Shown here: positions 8,573 through 17,302 of the stretch, piece by piece
Position numbering within the stretch: the first letter of the stretch is position 1
Layout of the letters: each line of letters starts with the position of its first letter
NCBI GenBank assembly: GCA_013388855.1
Contig: JACAEM010000026.1
Coordinates: 1-64,000, forward strand
Reading direction: 5' to 3'
DNA length: 64,000 nucleotides
Source of the DNA: Chloroflexota bacterium
Lineage (GTDB): Bacteria > Chloroflexota > Anaerolineae > Anaerolineales > Villigracilaceae
Notes under the pieces: generated by a model
What the model saw: the letters and a program-made list of their open reading frames with translations, nothing else
What the model was told of the DNA's origin: nothing
Database searches by the model: none
Program-made: the position numbers and the translations under genes

Positions 8573-9024
8573 CCGCTGAACCTGTATTTCGCGTCTCCAA
8601 TTTGCGGATCCGTTTTAGCTTGATTACGGTCTTTATCGGTTTGTTCGTATTCGTGGTGGGAGCAAAGCCCGGTTGGTTTGGCTGGGATCGAAGTCCCGTG
8701 GTTGGTTTCATTCAGATTTCCGTCTTTTTGATTGGACTTGCCATTATTTGTCTTGGCGGTTATGTGGGTTTGATCGCATTATGGGGAAAGGAACAGCGCA
8801 GTATCATTGCCGATATTGGACTGCGATTGATCAGCACCGGTTATGTGATTGCCGTCTTTGCCGGTATGGCGGATGTGTTCGGCATGGGGTCACAGCCTCT
8901 GCCGGGTGTCCCGCACTTTGGTCGCTGGCAATCGAGTGGCGTGTTGATTGGGCAGGTTATCATCGCCATCGGCTTTCTGATGATGATTCCCTATCATTTG
9001 CACAAGGATGAAACACGAAAATAA
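8569..9024 (+). CDS. Small integral membrane protein, unknown
   Basis: The 151-residue protein overlaps the dipeptidase gene by 4 nt (ATGA). Four hydrophobic segments are visible at about 18-34, 46-70, 82-104 and 122-142. A conserved-looking GMADVFGMGSQPLPGVPHFG stretch lies in the third loop. I do not recognise the family. Coupling to the dipeptidase is the only functional clue. An intrinsic terminator follows directly. Confidence 0.7.
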   Translation: MTAEPVFRVSNLRIRFSLITVFIGLFVFVVGAKPGWFGWDRSPVVGFIQISVFLIGLAIICLGGYVGLIALWGKEQRSIIADIGLRLISTGYVIAVFAGMADVFGMGSQPLPGVPHFGRWQSSGVLIGQVIIAIGFLMMIPYHLHKDETRK

Positions 9025-9052
9025 AAAATCTCCGTTTGGCGGAGATTTTTTT
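9024..9052. terminator. Bidirectional intrinsic terminator
   Basis: AAAAATCTCCG, loop TTTGG, CGGAGATTTTT with T7 on the plus strand and an A run on the other side. It serves the plus-strand membrane protein gene and the convergent gene ending at 9051. Confidence 0.85.
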
Positions 9053-9443
9053 ATGCTGGTTGAGAGTTGCCAGTCCAAGGGTTGAGAAATACTTTTATGA
9101 GCATTGTATTTGCCTCAAGCAATTTGTCCCCGACCATTGTGGCAATTTTATCGAGCCAGATAAAGATGAAAGGCTTTCGAATCGCAACCAAGGCCACGGT
9201 CAGTAATAAAAGGAAAATGCCATAAAATATTGCCTTGAGGATAAAGAGAGAAATCATCCCAAACAAGAAGAGTGGCCATGTGAACGGTGCCAGAAAGACT
9301 GCAGCAGGATGGAAATCTTTCTTTTTGGGATCATCTTCTGGTCGTTGTGTGTTGACGCGATAGGCATATCCTGCAAAAGCCCAAAGAATGAGACAAAGCA
9401 GGATATAACCTTTACAAAACTCATCTGTGTAGGCAGATAACAT
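9051..9443 (-). CDS. Small membrane protein, unknown
   Basis: The 130-residue protein has an N-terminal hydrophobic segment (about 10-28), a charged loop QRPEDDPKKKD, and a long hydrophobic block from about 48 to 92 that would cross the membrane twice or more. No family is recognised. It stands alone, convergent with the preceding gene across a shared terminator. Base composition is more AT-rich than its neighbours. Confidence 0.6.
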   Translation of the reverse strand: MLSAYTDEFCKGYILLCLILWAFAGYAYRVNTQRPEDDPKKKDFHPAAVFLAPFTWPLFLFGMISLFILKAIFYGIFLLLLTVALVAIRKPFIFIWLDKIATMVGDKLLEANTMLIKVFLNPWTGNSQPA

Positions 9444-9548
9444 TAAGCCCCAATAGAGCTCCCTGTAAACATTTTATAACAAATTTTGTATTCTGTGGGG
9501 AAAACTGTAACAAACATCCCGTATCGCGGTGACATGGCAAAAACCTTT

Positions 9549-10718
9549 TCATGATTGGTCTTCACTGCGCAGGAAACGAAGCGCCGTTTCCACCAGCACC
9601 GCCGTGCCGATAGGCAGGGCGCGCTCGTCGATGTCGAATTTGGGATGATGGAGCAGGTATTTCTCATGCCCCGCTTTTTGTGTGCCAAGGGTGAACATCG
9701 CACCGGGAGCGTGTTTGAGGAATTCGCCGAAATCCTCAGCGCCCAGTGTCTTCTCGATCTCGTGGACATTTTCCTCACCCAGCAGGTCTTTTCCCGTTTT
9801 TTCGATCATATCCGAAACCAGTTTATCGTTGATCATCGGCGGACCGCCATACTCAAATCGGAGTTCATACTCCCCGCCCAATGTTTTGGAAATCTCGAAC
9901 GCGCGTATCATTTCTTCCCGAATTTGCCTGTGCACACTCATATCCGTAAACCTCAATGTGCCAGAAATGTTAACGCTTTCAGGGATGACATTCTCAGTCA
10001 AACCGCCATTGACCCTCCCAATGCTGACCACCGCCGGTTCAAACGGATTGATTCTGCGGGAGACAATTGCATTCAATGCAATAATGACATGCGCCATGAT
10101 GTGGAACGGGTCAATGGTCTTGTCTGGATGCGCCCCGTGCCCGCCGACACCTTTGATTGTGGCAAACCAGGTATCCACGCCGCCGGAATTGGGACCGGGG
10201 TTGATCCCGATTGTGCCGACAGGTCTACCCGGATCGACGTGCTGGGCAATGACGTAGTCCACACCGTCCATCGCGCCTTCATCCGACATGCGCTGCGCAC
10301 CGCTCTTGCCTTCCTCATCGGCGGTCTCCTCGCAGGGTTGAAACAGAAAACGCACGCGTCCCGGAAGTTTTTCTTTTGCCAATAACATTGCCGCCCCAAG
10401 TGCCATCGCTGTGTGACTGTCATGCCCGCAGGCGTGCATGGCGCCCGGAGTCTTCGATGCATATTCATAGTCATTCTGCTCGAGGATGGGCAGGGCATCC
10501 ATATCTGCGCGGATGGCGATCAGCTTGCCGCCCTCGCCGATCTCGGCGACGACCCCGGTCTTTCCGACCCCGCGCCTGACTCGGTATCCCATTTTTTCGA
10601 GTTCATCCGCGACGATCTTCGCGGTGCGATGAACGTCGAATCCCAGTTCCGGGTGCATGTGGAAGTCGCGCCGCCATTCGATGATTTCTTCGGAGATTGC
10701 GTGGGCTTGTTTGAGCAT
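9549..10718 (-). CDS. M20 family amidohydrolase (IAA-amino acid/hippurate hydrolase-like)
   Basis: The 389-residue protein has the M20D pattern. RRDFHMHPELGF is at the N terminus. The metal ligands are in MHACGHDSHTAMALG, the catalytic Glu pair in QPCEETADEEG, then IAQHVDPGRPVG, GGHGAHPDKTIDP in the dimerisation domain, and FGEFLKHAPGAMF near the end. Relatives remove an acyl group from N-acyl amino acids or open related amides. GAGAGGTAAAAA before the ATG is a good binding site. It is the last gene of the minus-strand MttB cluster, 63 bp after an MttB gene, so it may release the methylamine substrate from a conjugate or process the product. That link is inference. Confidence 0.85.
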   Translation of the reverse strand: MLKQAHAISEEIIEWRRDFHMHPELGFDVHRTAKIVADELEKMGYRVRRGVGKTGVVAEIGEGGKLIAIRADMDALPILEQNDYEYASKTPGAMHACGHDSHTAMALGAAMLLAKEKLPGRVRFLFQPCEETADEEGKSGAQRMSDEGAMDGVDYVIAQHVDPGRPVGTIGINPGPNSGGVDTWFATIKGVGGHGAHPDKTIDPFHIMAHVIIALNAIVSRRINPFEPAVVSIGRVNGGLTENVIPESVNISGTLRFTDMSVHRQIREEMIRAFEISKTLGGEYELRFEYGGPPMINDKLVSDMIEKTGKDLLGEENVHEIEKTLGAEDFGEFLKHAPGAMFTLGTQKAGHEKYLLHHPKFDIDERALPIGTAVLVETALRFLRSEDQS

Positions 10719-10781
10719 TTTTTACCTCTCATTACCTGTCACTGATTACCAATTACTGATCACTCCATCACTTTCCGATTT

Positions 10782-12200
10782 CTATTGCCTCTTCTCGAAT
10801 TCCTTCTCTGCTGCTGCAAAGATTCTGTCCAATTCCTGTTCCTGCTGAGGCTCCAGCGGCGGGACGACATGCTCACGTAGAATCCTCTCCGCCTCATCGG
10901 TGGCATGATCCGCCATTTGTTTGCGCTCGAATTTTTCCTCCCACGTGTCCCACGAGTTGCGCTCGGCGAGTTTTGTGAGCGCGATCTCCCCGGCTTTGAG
11001 ATATTTCATCGTGTGTTTCTGCCCGAGGAAATTGCGCGTGCCGTTCATTACATTGCCGATGATCTCGACTGCCAGATGTTCGGCGTCGGCGGATAGACCC
11101 GCGCGCAGGCGCAGCACACTGCTCGCGAGTTCGTTGTCCAGCACCATCTGGGCAAACGAACCCATCACGCCCGCCTCCATTTCACCGATACCGGAGAGTT
11201 CGTCCGCGCCGGCGAGAGCCGGGATCGCGGCGTTGAGTCCGCGCTCGAATGCGTTTTGCGCGTCGAGGGTGTGCGCGTTCGTGGAAAATCCATACACGTT
11301 GACCGAGAACCCGTAGAAATGTCCGAGTTGAACCGTCGCGGCGGAGGCGAGACCCAGTTCCACGCCCGCCCAGAGCAATCCGGTGCGCGGTTCCAGCGAC
11401 GCGAATCTTCCGCAATAAACGACGCCGCATCCCGGATGAATGATTTGCGCCAGCACCAGCGGAGCCAGCGTTTCGGCGCTTTGCTGGACGATGCTGCCCG
11501 TGATGGTCATAGGCGAAGTCGCGCCGCCGGTGGGGCAGGGCAGGTTGGCATGGATGACGCCGTACTTTGCCATTTCCATGATCGCTTCAGCGGCAACGTC
11601 GTGGATCGTCAGCGGACTGACCGGCGAGAGCGAGAGCGTCAACTCGTGCGCGGGCGTGCCGACCACTGCCGCCATCTCCACCGCATACCTGACCTCATGC
11701 CCGAACTGGATGCCTGGTCCCTGCACCGGTTTGACGGTGTTTGAGAGCGCGTGGCGGTACATGTGTAGCGCCATCATCTCGTTGGCGACATCGGGCGGAG
11801 TGAAGAACGGCGTGACCGTGTGACAGTTCGGAAGAGCGTCGAGCAGGCGGATGGCATTGCAGGCATCTTCGTTCGTCGCGGCGTGACGCGTCCCCGTGCG
11901 CGCATCGAAGACATCGCGTGCGCCGCCGAGATTGTGGAAATACAGGTTCCCGCCGCCCAGTTCATTGACTTGTCCGTTGCGCCCGCGAATGACGGGACGT
12001 TTGTTGGCTTTGGCGATGCAGTCCATGACGAGATTAGGAGGAAAGCAGACGCGGTTGCCGTTCATCGTGCAGCCCGCGTCCATCAGGATTTTCAGGCTGG
12101 GTTGGTGTGTCCAGATGACGCCCACCTCGTGCAGCACCCGGAGCGTGGCTTCGTGCATGGCCTGGATTTCTTCGCTCGATAAAAACTTTAATGGCTCCAT
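10782..12200 (-). CDS. MttB-family corrinoid methyltransferase, paralogue A (no pyrrolysine)
   Basis: The 472-residue protein is a trimethylamine methyltransferase (MttB/COG5598) homologue: LSSEEIQAMHEATLRVLHEVG at the start, LPCPTGGATSPMTITGS, SGIGEMEAGVMGSFAQMV and a GNVMNGTRNFLGQKHT segment near the C terminus. There is no in-frame TAG inside the gene, so it belongs to the non-pyrrolysine group. Members of that group with known activity demethylate betaines (glycine betaine, proline betaine, carnitine). They pass the methyl group to a corrinoid protein, and one is encoded at 18890. AAGGAG lies 5 nt before the ATG. It is the most diverged of the four copies here and lies behind the S9 peptidase gene. 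Confidence 0.85.
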   Translation of the reverse strand: MEPLKFLSSEEIQAMHEATLRVLHEVGVIWTHQPSLKILMDAGCTMNGNRVCFPPNLVMDCIAKANKRPVIRGRNGQVNELGGGNLYFHNLGGARDVFDARTGTRHAATNEDACNAIRLLDALPNCHTVTPFFTPPDVANEMMALHMYRHALSNTVKPVQGPGIQFGHEVRYAVEMAAVVGTPAHELTLSLSPVSPLTIHDVAAEAIMEMAKYGVIHANLPCPTGGATSPMTITGSIVQQSAETLAPLVLAQIIHPGCGVVYCGRFASLEPRTGLLWAGVELGLASAATVQLGHFYGFSVNVYGFSTNAHTLDAQNAFERGLNAAIPALAGADELSGIGEMEAGVMGSFAQMVLDNELASSVLRLRAGLSADAEHLAVEIIGNVMNGTRNFLGQKHTMKYLKAGEIALTKLAERNSWDTWEEKFERKQMADHATDEAERILREHVVPPLEPQQEQELDRIFAAAEKEFEKRQ

Positions 12201-12226
12201 GTCAACTCCTTGAAATACGCTTCTGC

Positions 12227-14131
12227 CTATTTGTCTTTCTCCAGCGCTTTCGCCAAAAACTCCGCGCGCTTCGTTTCTGAAGCGATCACGTTCTCGATCT
12301 TCAAAAAAGCATGACTCTCGTCTTCGTACAAAAGCAATTCCACATCCTTGCCCAGTGTGACAAGTTTATCACGCGCCTCCATGGAATCAACGGCGGGGCA
12401 GCGCGGGTCGTTGCCGCCGCAGATCAATTGCACGGGCGCGTTGATTTTATCGAGAAAGAAATAAGGCGAGGCGTTGTACCATCGTTCGTAATTCTCTTTT
12501 GGGTTGCCCATGTTTTCGATGTCCCAGTGCTGTACATCTTCGCGCGAATTTTCATGGGTTTTGAACCAATTCATGAACGGGACCACCGCCGAGCCGCCGC
12601 ACCACAATTCCGGGAATTGCGTCAGGCAGGTCATCGTCAGATAACCGCCATGACTTCGACCGGTCACCGCGATTCGTTTTGGATCGGCAATTCCTTCGCG
12701 GATCAACCATTGCGCGCCCGCCGCCACATCGCGCGTATCCGCGCCGCCTAGGTCAAACCGCGCCGCGTACTGCCACGCGCGCCCGTAACCGGTCGAGCCG
12801 CAATAATTGGGCGCAAGCACCGCGTACCCGCGGCTGGCGAAATGCGCCATCATCGGATTCCATTCCATCGAATAGTGCCAATTCGGTCCGCCGTGAATCA
12901 TCACCACTGTCGGCGAGGGCATTTTGGCGGGGCGAAACAACAGCGCCGGAACAGGCGCACCGTCCATGCCGGGGTATTCGATCTCCTCCGGCATCACAAA
13001 TTCTTCCCTGGCTAATTCCTCTGGCATCGAATGAGTCAATTGGATGGATTCCCCCGACTCCATATCAATCAGCCACAGATCGGGCGGCTGACTTGGACTG
13101 CTGAAGGTGGTCACCATCCGCTTCGAGTCGGGAGTGAACCCTTCGACCTTGCTCAGGGCAAATTTGATTCCGCGATGGATGCCTTTTCCTGCCTGATATT
13201 TTTTTCTTTCCCCTCGCTCATTGACGGTTTCGGTCCAGTTGAAGACGCCTTTGTTTTGCGCGTAGGCAATAAGAAAATCTTCGGCGTCTGAATTTGGCGC
13301 GAACACGGGAGACTGCGAATCCCCTTCATTTTTTGCGACCCATGAAATCTCCCTCGATGCCAAATCATAGATTCCAATCTCAAACCGCCCGCGCGGATCG
13401 GCGTGGAAGGCAAGCCTCGTTCCGTCTGGCGACCATTTGGGATCGTGGGCATTGAGCATGTCATTCTGAGCGGAGCGAAGAATCTCCTCGTCTATGGTAG
13501 AGACCCTTCGCTGTCGCTCAGGGTAGCATAGAGGTGTGACTTCTTTGGTCTCCAACTCAACAATAAAAACGCCGTAATCCTGTCCGTGCATTTCACAGCA
13601 GACGGCGAGATGTTTTCCATCCGGCGACCATTCCACCTGCCAGGCTGGGTGACCGGTATCGAGGACGAGTTGCGGGTCGCCGCCGTATGATGAAATGACA
13701 TACGCGCTGAAATGTCCATGCTGGTCGCTAAGAAACGCGATTTGACTGCTGTCCGGCGACCAGCAGAAATTGGGCTGCAAAGCGTGAGCGATGTTCGGTG
13801 TGAGGTCCGTGTGCCTGCCGGTCGCGCGGTCATAAACGAAGAGATGATAACTTTCGCTACCGTCGAAATCCAGCGCGTAGGCGAGACGCGTCCCATCGGG
13901 GGAGTAGCGCGGGTTGAATTTGCCGCCGGCGGATGAGGTGAGTTGTGTGATTTCGCCCTCGCCTCTGACCCCTCTCCCGAAGGGAGAGGGGAGCTCTAAC
14001 TCCAATTCATAAATCTGCCATTCGCCTGTTTTGTTCCAGGCGAAGGCGAGACGAGTCTCGTCGGGAGATATGTCGAATCCCGCGTCCACGCGCGGGACTC
14101 GGAGGAGTTGGGTGAGATCGAGCATGGTCAT
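12227..14131 (-). CDS. Prolyl-oligopeptidase-family serine peptidase (S9) with two inserted repeat units
   Basis: From ATG 14131 (or 14125) the protein has about 634 residues. The first 380 form a WD-like beta-propeller (repeated SPDGTRLAFA-type motifs). The C-terminal alpha/beta-hydrolase has GRSHGGY (nucleophile Ser), GGNDPRCP (Asp) and DESHAFLK (His). It is cytoplasmic by lack of a signal. It lies between MttB genes in the same direction, 26 bp before the next, so it is probably co-transcribed. Two stretches look like intergenic repeats that were captured in frame: residues about 47-55 (SPFGRGVRGEGE, from a hairpin at 13969-13991) and about 204-222 (ERQRRVSTIDEEILRSAQND, from a palindrome at 13466-13521). 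They fall in propeller loops, so the enzyme may still fold. Confidence 0.85.
   Translation of the reverse strand: MTMLDLTQLLRVPRVDAGFDISPDETRLAFAWNKTGEWQIYELELELPSPFGRGVRGEGEITQLTSSAGGKFNPRYSPDGTRLAYALDFDGSESYHLFVYDRATGRHTDLTPNIAHALQPNFCWSPDSSQIAFLSDQHGHFSAYVISSYGGDPQLVLDTGHPAWQVEWSPDGKHLAVCCEMHGQDYGVFIVELETKEVTPLCYPERQRRVSTIDEEILRSAQNDMLNAHDPKWSPDGTRLAFHADPRGRFEIGIYDLASREISWVAKNEGDSQSPVFAPNSDAEDFLIAYAQNKGVFNWTETVNERGERKKYQAGKGIHRGIKFALSKVEGFTPDSKRMVTTFSSPSQPPDLWLIDMESGESIQLTHSMPEELAREEFVMPEEIEYPGMDGAPVPALLFRPAKMPSPTVVMIHGGPNWHYSMEWNPMMAHFASRGYAVLAPNYCGSTGYGRAWQYAARFDLGGADTRDVAAGAQWLIREGIADPKRIAVTGRSHGGYLTMTCLTQFPELWCGGSAVVPFMNWFKTHENSREDVQHWDIENMGNPKENYERWYNASPYFFLDKINAPVQLICGGNDPRCPAVDSMEARDKLVTLGKDVELLLYEDESHAFLKIENVIASETKRAEFLAKALEKDK
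13466..13521. repeat. Palindromic repeat captured inside the S9 peptidase gene
   Basis: CTGAGCGGAGCGAAG (13466-13480) pairs imperfectly with CTTCGCTGTCGCTCAG (13506-13521). The translated form LRSAQND is familiar as the product of a short palindromic element usually found between genes in many bacteria. Here it is read in frame with no stop codon. Confidence 0.7.
13969..13991. repeat. Short perfect hairpin inside the S9 peptidase gene
   Basis: CCCCTCTCCC, loop GAA, GGGAGAGGGG. The encoded SPFGRGVRGEG insert looks foreign to the propeller and is likely a second captured intergenic repeat. Confidence 0.6.
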
Positions 14132-14153
14132 GCAGAGGGGATGGTGTCTCGTT

Positions 14154-15629
14154 CTACGCGGGCTGAAAATCCTCAATGACTGGGAGTTGCTCCATGCCTG
14201 CCTGTCTGGCGAGGTCCAGCACAAAGGCGTGGAGTTGACTCACTTTGGCGGGATCCAGTTCCGGGCGTCGGTAGGAAGCGAGAATTTCCTGGACGCGAAT
14301 CTTCGCGCGGGTGAACGTGTCCATTGCGCCGGATTCCTTCCAGCCGCGCATCGAGTCCCGGTCAATGACCTTGCTTGGCATGTGCTGTTCCTTTTGGAAG
14401 AGCTGCATGGTGATCTTCTGCTTGAGGAAATCGCCGCCCTTGAAGTTGACGCCTTCGTAAAAGCCGGTGGCGAGCGTTTCGGTGTGAATCTTCATGCCCT
14501 CCACCATGCGCTTTGCCATGGCGATCCCCTCCGCGTCAATGACGAGTTTTTCCGGGCTTTGACAGAGGAGCGAATCCAACATGCCCGCGCCGGAGATCAT
14601 GTTGATGCCGCTCAACGCGCCGACCAGCGCGCCCATGCCGCTTTCGAGACCCGCCTGCATGTCGGGCAGTTTCGATTCGGTCACGCCGAGATACGCGTGC
14701 GTGGGAAGTCCGAGGGATTTGCCGACCTGCGCGTATGAAGAATCGATCATGGCGGTTTCCACGGATCCGAACGGCGTGCTTCCCTTGCGCATGTCGAACG
14801 TGGACGGCGCGCCGCCCCAGACGATGGGCGAGCCGGGCTGCGCAAGTTGGTGAATGGTGATGCCCGACAGACATTCCGCCGCGTGCTGTGTGACCGCGCC
14901 GATCAAGGTCACCGGCGCCGCCGCGCCCGCCAGCGGCATCGAGACGATTTCGGCAGGCACGCCCGCGCGCGCCAGCGCAATGAGATTGCCCGCGCCGAAG
15001 TTCGACCAGATCAACGGCGGCGATGGACAGACATCGAAGACAGCGCGCGGCTTTTTGCGCAGTTCCTCGCGGCTGCCGGCGAAGATGGCGAGCATGTCCA
15101 TCATGTAATGCACAGTCTTGTTTGTAAACGCGCCCGTGACGATGGGCTTTTTCGAAAACAGCATGACCAGATACAAGCGATACAGGTCGTGAATATCTTT
15201 CGGGACATCATGACAAACGATTGCCGTGGATTGCGCGTCGTATTGCGGCAGGCTCTCGGCGACTTTGACCACGCGGATCAAGTCGGGGGTTTCGGATGTC
15301 TTGTGTTCGAGCGTTTCCGGAATCAGGATGGCGACTCCCGACGAACCCGGATCGAACTGAACCGCATCGCCTCCATACTGGACCTTGGGGTTGCCCTCGT
15401 AATCATAGAGATGGAACTGGCGAGGGACGGTTTCCAGCGCCTTTCGGACGATCTGCTCGGGGATGCGGACGATCATCGTTTCCTCGTCCACCTGCGCGCC
15501 GGACTCCGCGAGCAATTGACGCGCTTCGGCGTTCTGTACTTTGATGCCGGGTTTGAGCATCAATTGACAGGCTTCGCCGAGGATGCGCTTGATCAGTTCA
15601 TCGTTCAGCAGGGATAACTTTGGCTGCAT
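14154..15629 (-). CDS. MttB-family corrinoid methyltransferase, paralogue B
   Basis: The start is ATG 15629 because AAGGAG lies 6 nt upstream; a longer ATG at 15644 contains that binding site within its own codons. That gives 491 residues. It matches paralogue C (15657) over its whole length, with only scattered changes, so the two are a recent tandem duplication. Shared landmarks are VQFDPGSSGVAILIPETLEH, SQHDVPKD-type and VFDVCPSPPLIWSNFGAGN, IVWGGAPSTFDMRKGSTPFG and SGAGMLDSLLCQSPEKLVID. No internal TAG is present. The gene ends in TAG 22 bp before the S9 peptidase start. The expected reaction is methyl transfer from a quaternary amine to the Co(I) corrinoid protein. Confidence 0.88.
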   Translation of the reverse strand: MQPKLSLLNDELIKRILGEACQLMLKPGIKVQNAEARQLLAESGAQVDEETMIVRIPEQIVRKALETVPRQFHLYDYEGNPKVQYGGDAVQFDPGSSGVAILIPETLEHKTSETPDLIRVVKVAESLPQYDAQSTAIVCHDVPKDIHDLYRLYLVMLFSKKPIVTGAFTNKTVHYMMDMLAIFAGSREELRKKPRAVFDVCPSPPLIWSNFGAGNLIALARAGVPAEIVSMPLAGAAAPVTLIGAVTQHAAECLSGITIHQLAQPGSPIVWGGAPSTFDMRKGSTPFGSVETAMIDSSYAQVGKSLGLPTHAYLGVTESKLPDMQAGLESGMGALVGALSGINMISGAGMLDSLLCQSPEKLVIDAEGIAMAKRMVEGMKIHTETLATGFYEGVNFKGGDFLKQKITMQLFQKEQHMPSKVIDRDSMRGWKESGAMDTFTRAKIRVQEILASYRRPELDPAKVSQLHAFVLDLARQAGMEQLPVIEDFQPA

Positions 15630-15656
15630 GATTGGCTCCTTCATGGTAATAGGAGT

Positions 15657-17135
15657 TCACGTGGGTTGGTAATCTTCGAGCGCGGGCAGTTGTTCGAGGC
15701 CGGCTTTTTGAGCGAGGTCGCGCATGAAGGCGTGGAGTCGATTCACTTTATCGAGGTCCAGTTCCGGTCGGCGGTAGGAGGCGAGCAATTCCTTCACGCG
15801 GAGTTTGGCGCGTCCGAAGGCGTCCAATCCGCCTGCGGCTTTCCAGGCGCGGGTCGAGTCGCGGTCAATGACGCTGCTCGGCAGATGCTGTTCCTCGCGG
15901 AAGAGTTGCATGGTGATCTTTTGCTTGAGGAAATCGCCGCCTTTGAAATTGATCTTCTCGTCGTAAAAGCCGGTGGCGAGCGTTTCGGTATGCTGTTTGA
16001 TGCCGATGACCATGCGCTTTGCCATGGCGATGGCTTCCGCGTCTATGACGAGTTTTTCGGCGCTGTGACAGGCGAGGAAATCCAGCATTCCCGCGCCGGA
16101 GATCATGTTGATTCCGCTCAGCGCGCCGACCATGGCGGTGATGCCGCTTTCGAGACCAGCTTGCGCGTCCACGAGTTTCGAGTCTGTTGCGCCGAGGTAG
16201 GCATGCGTAGGCATGTGAAGCGACTTGGCGACCTGCGCGTACGAACAATCGAGCATGGCGGTTTCGACCGCGCCCATCGGCGTCGCGCCTTTACGCATGT
16301 CGAAGATCGCCGCCGCGCCGCCCCATACGATGGGGGAGCCGGGCTTGGCGAGTTGATGGATGGTGATGCCGGCGAGGACCTCCGCCGTGTGCTGTGTGAC
16401 CGTTCCCAGCATGGTGACCGGAGCCGCCGCGCCTGCCAAGGGGACGGACACAATCTCAGCCGGGATGCCGGCCTTTGCCAGCGCGATGAGGTTGCCCGCG
16501 CCGAAGTTCGACCAGATCAGCGGTGGGGCGGGACACACGTCGAAGATGGCGCGCGGTTTTTCGCGCGCGGCTTCGGCGCTGCCGCCGAAGAGCGTAAGCA
16601 TCTCGATCATTTCCTGCACGGTCTTGTTGGTGAACGCGCCGGTGACGATGGGCTTCTTCGAGTAGAGCAGGGCGAGATACAGGCGGTAGGAATCCTGTAT
16701 GTCCTTGGGAACCTCGTGACAGATGACGGCGGTGGACTGTGCGTCGTATTGCGGGAGTTGTTCCGCAACCTTGAGCAGGCGGATCAAATGCGGCGTTTCG
16801 GTGGTTTCGTGTTCCAGTGTATCGGGATTCAGCATGGCAATGCCCGATGAGCCGGGGTCGAAGTGGATCGAATCGCCGCCGTAATGAATGACCGGATTGC
16901 CGTCGTAGTCGTATAAATAGAATTCGCGCGGGACGCTTTCCAGCGCTTTTTGAACGAGCGATTTGGAAATCCCTACGACCTGGGTGTCGGGATAAAGTTT
17001 TGCGCCTGCCGACGCAAGCAGTTCCCGCGCTTCGGGGTTTTGAACCTTGACGGCGGGACAGCGCAGAAGTTCAAAGGCTTCTTCCAGGATTTTGGCGATG
17101 AGTTCGTCATCGAGGAGGGCAAGTTTGGGCTGCAT
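15657..17135 (-). CDS. MttB-family corrinoid methyltransferase, paralogue C
   Basis: The 492-residue protein is the close tandem copy of paralogue B. It begins MQPKLALLDDELIAKILEEA, which confirms the start chosen for B. The same substrate-barrel motifs are present (HFDPGSSGIAMLNPDTLEH, IFDVCPAPPLIWSNFGAGN, AAIFDMRKGATPMG), and there is no internal TAG. GAGGTG sits a few bases before the ATG. A 14-bp intercistronic hairpin at 17244-17283 separates it from paralogue D, so the ratio of products in the operon may be adjusted there. Keeping two near-identical enzymes suggests related but different substrates, or a dosage need. Confidence 0.88.
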   Translation of the reverse strand: MQPKLALLDDELIAKILEEAFELLRCPAVKVQNPEARELLASAGAKLYPDTQVVGISKSLVQKALESVPREFYLYDYDGNPVIHYGGDSIHFDPGSSGIAMLNPDTLEHETTETPHLIRLLKVAEQLPQYDAQSTAVICHEVPKDIQDSYRLYLALLYSKKPIVTGAFTNKTVQEMIEMLTLFGGSAEAAREKPRAIFDVCPAPPLIWSNFGAGNLIALAKAGIPAEIVSVPLAGAAAPVTMLGTVTQHTAEVLAGITIHQLAKPGSPIVWGGAAAIFDMRKGATPMGAVETAMLDCSYAQVAKSLHMPTHAYLGATDSKLVDAQAGLESGITAMVGALSGINMISGAGMLDFLACHSAEKLVIDAEAIAMAKRMVIGIKQHTETLATGFYDEKINFKGGDFLKQKITMQLFREEQHLPSSVIDRDSTRAWKAAGGLDAFGRAKLRVKELLASYRRPELDLDKVNRLHAFMRDLAQKAGLEQLPALEDYQPT

Positions 17136-17243
17136 AAGACACCTCTAAGTAAATGATGAATGCTGAAGGATGAAAGATGAAAGATGAACTCAGCATTCGA
17201 GTCTCTTTGGCGAAGAGAGCGAAAAACTTTCGAACGTTTTCGG

Positions 17244-17283
17244 GTTTGCAGGTTGTAACTCTAATGCGATACAACCTGCAAAC
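17244..17283 (-). repeat. 14-bp perfect intercistronic hairpin in the MttB operon
   Basis: GTTTGCAGGTTGTA (17244-17257) and TACAACCTGCAAAC (17270-17283) with a 12-nt loop. It lies between paralogues D and C. There is no T run downstream on the minus strand, so an mRNA processing or stabilising element fits better than a terminator. Confidence 0.6.
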
Positions 17284-17302
17284 ATTTCAACCCGTCAACT
17301 TT

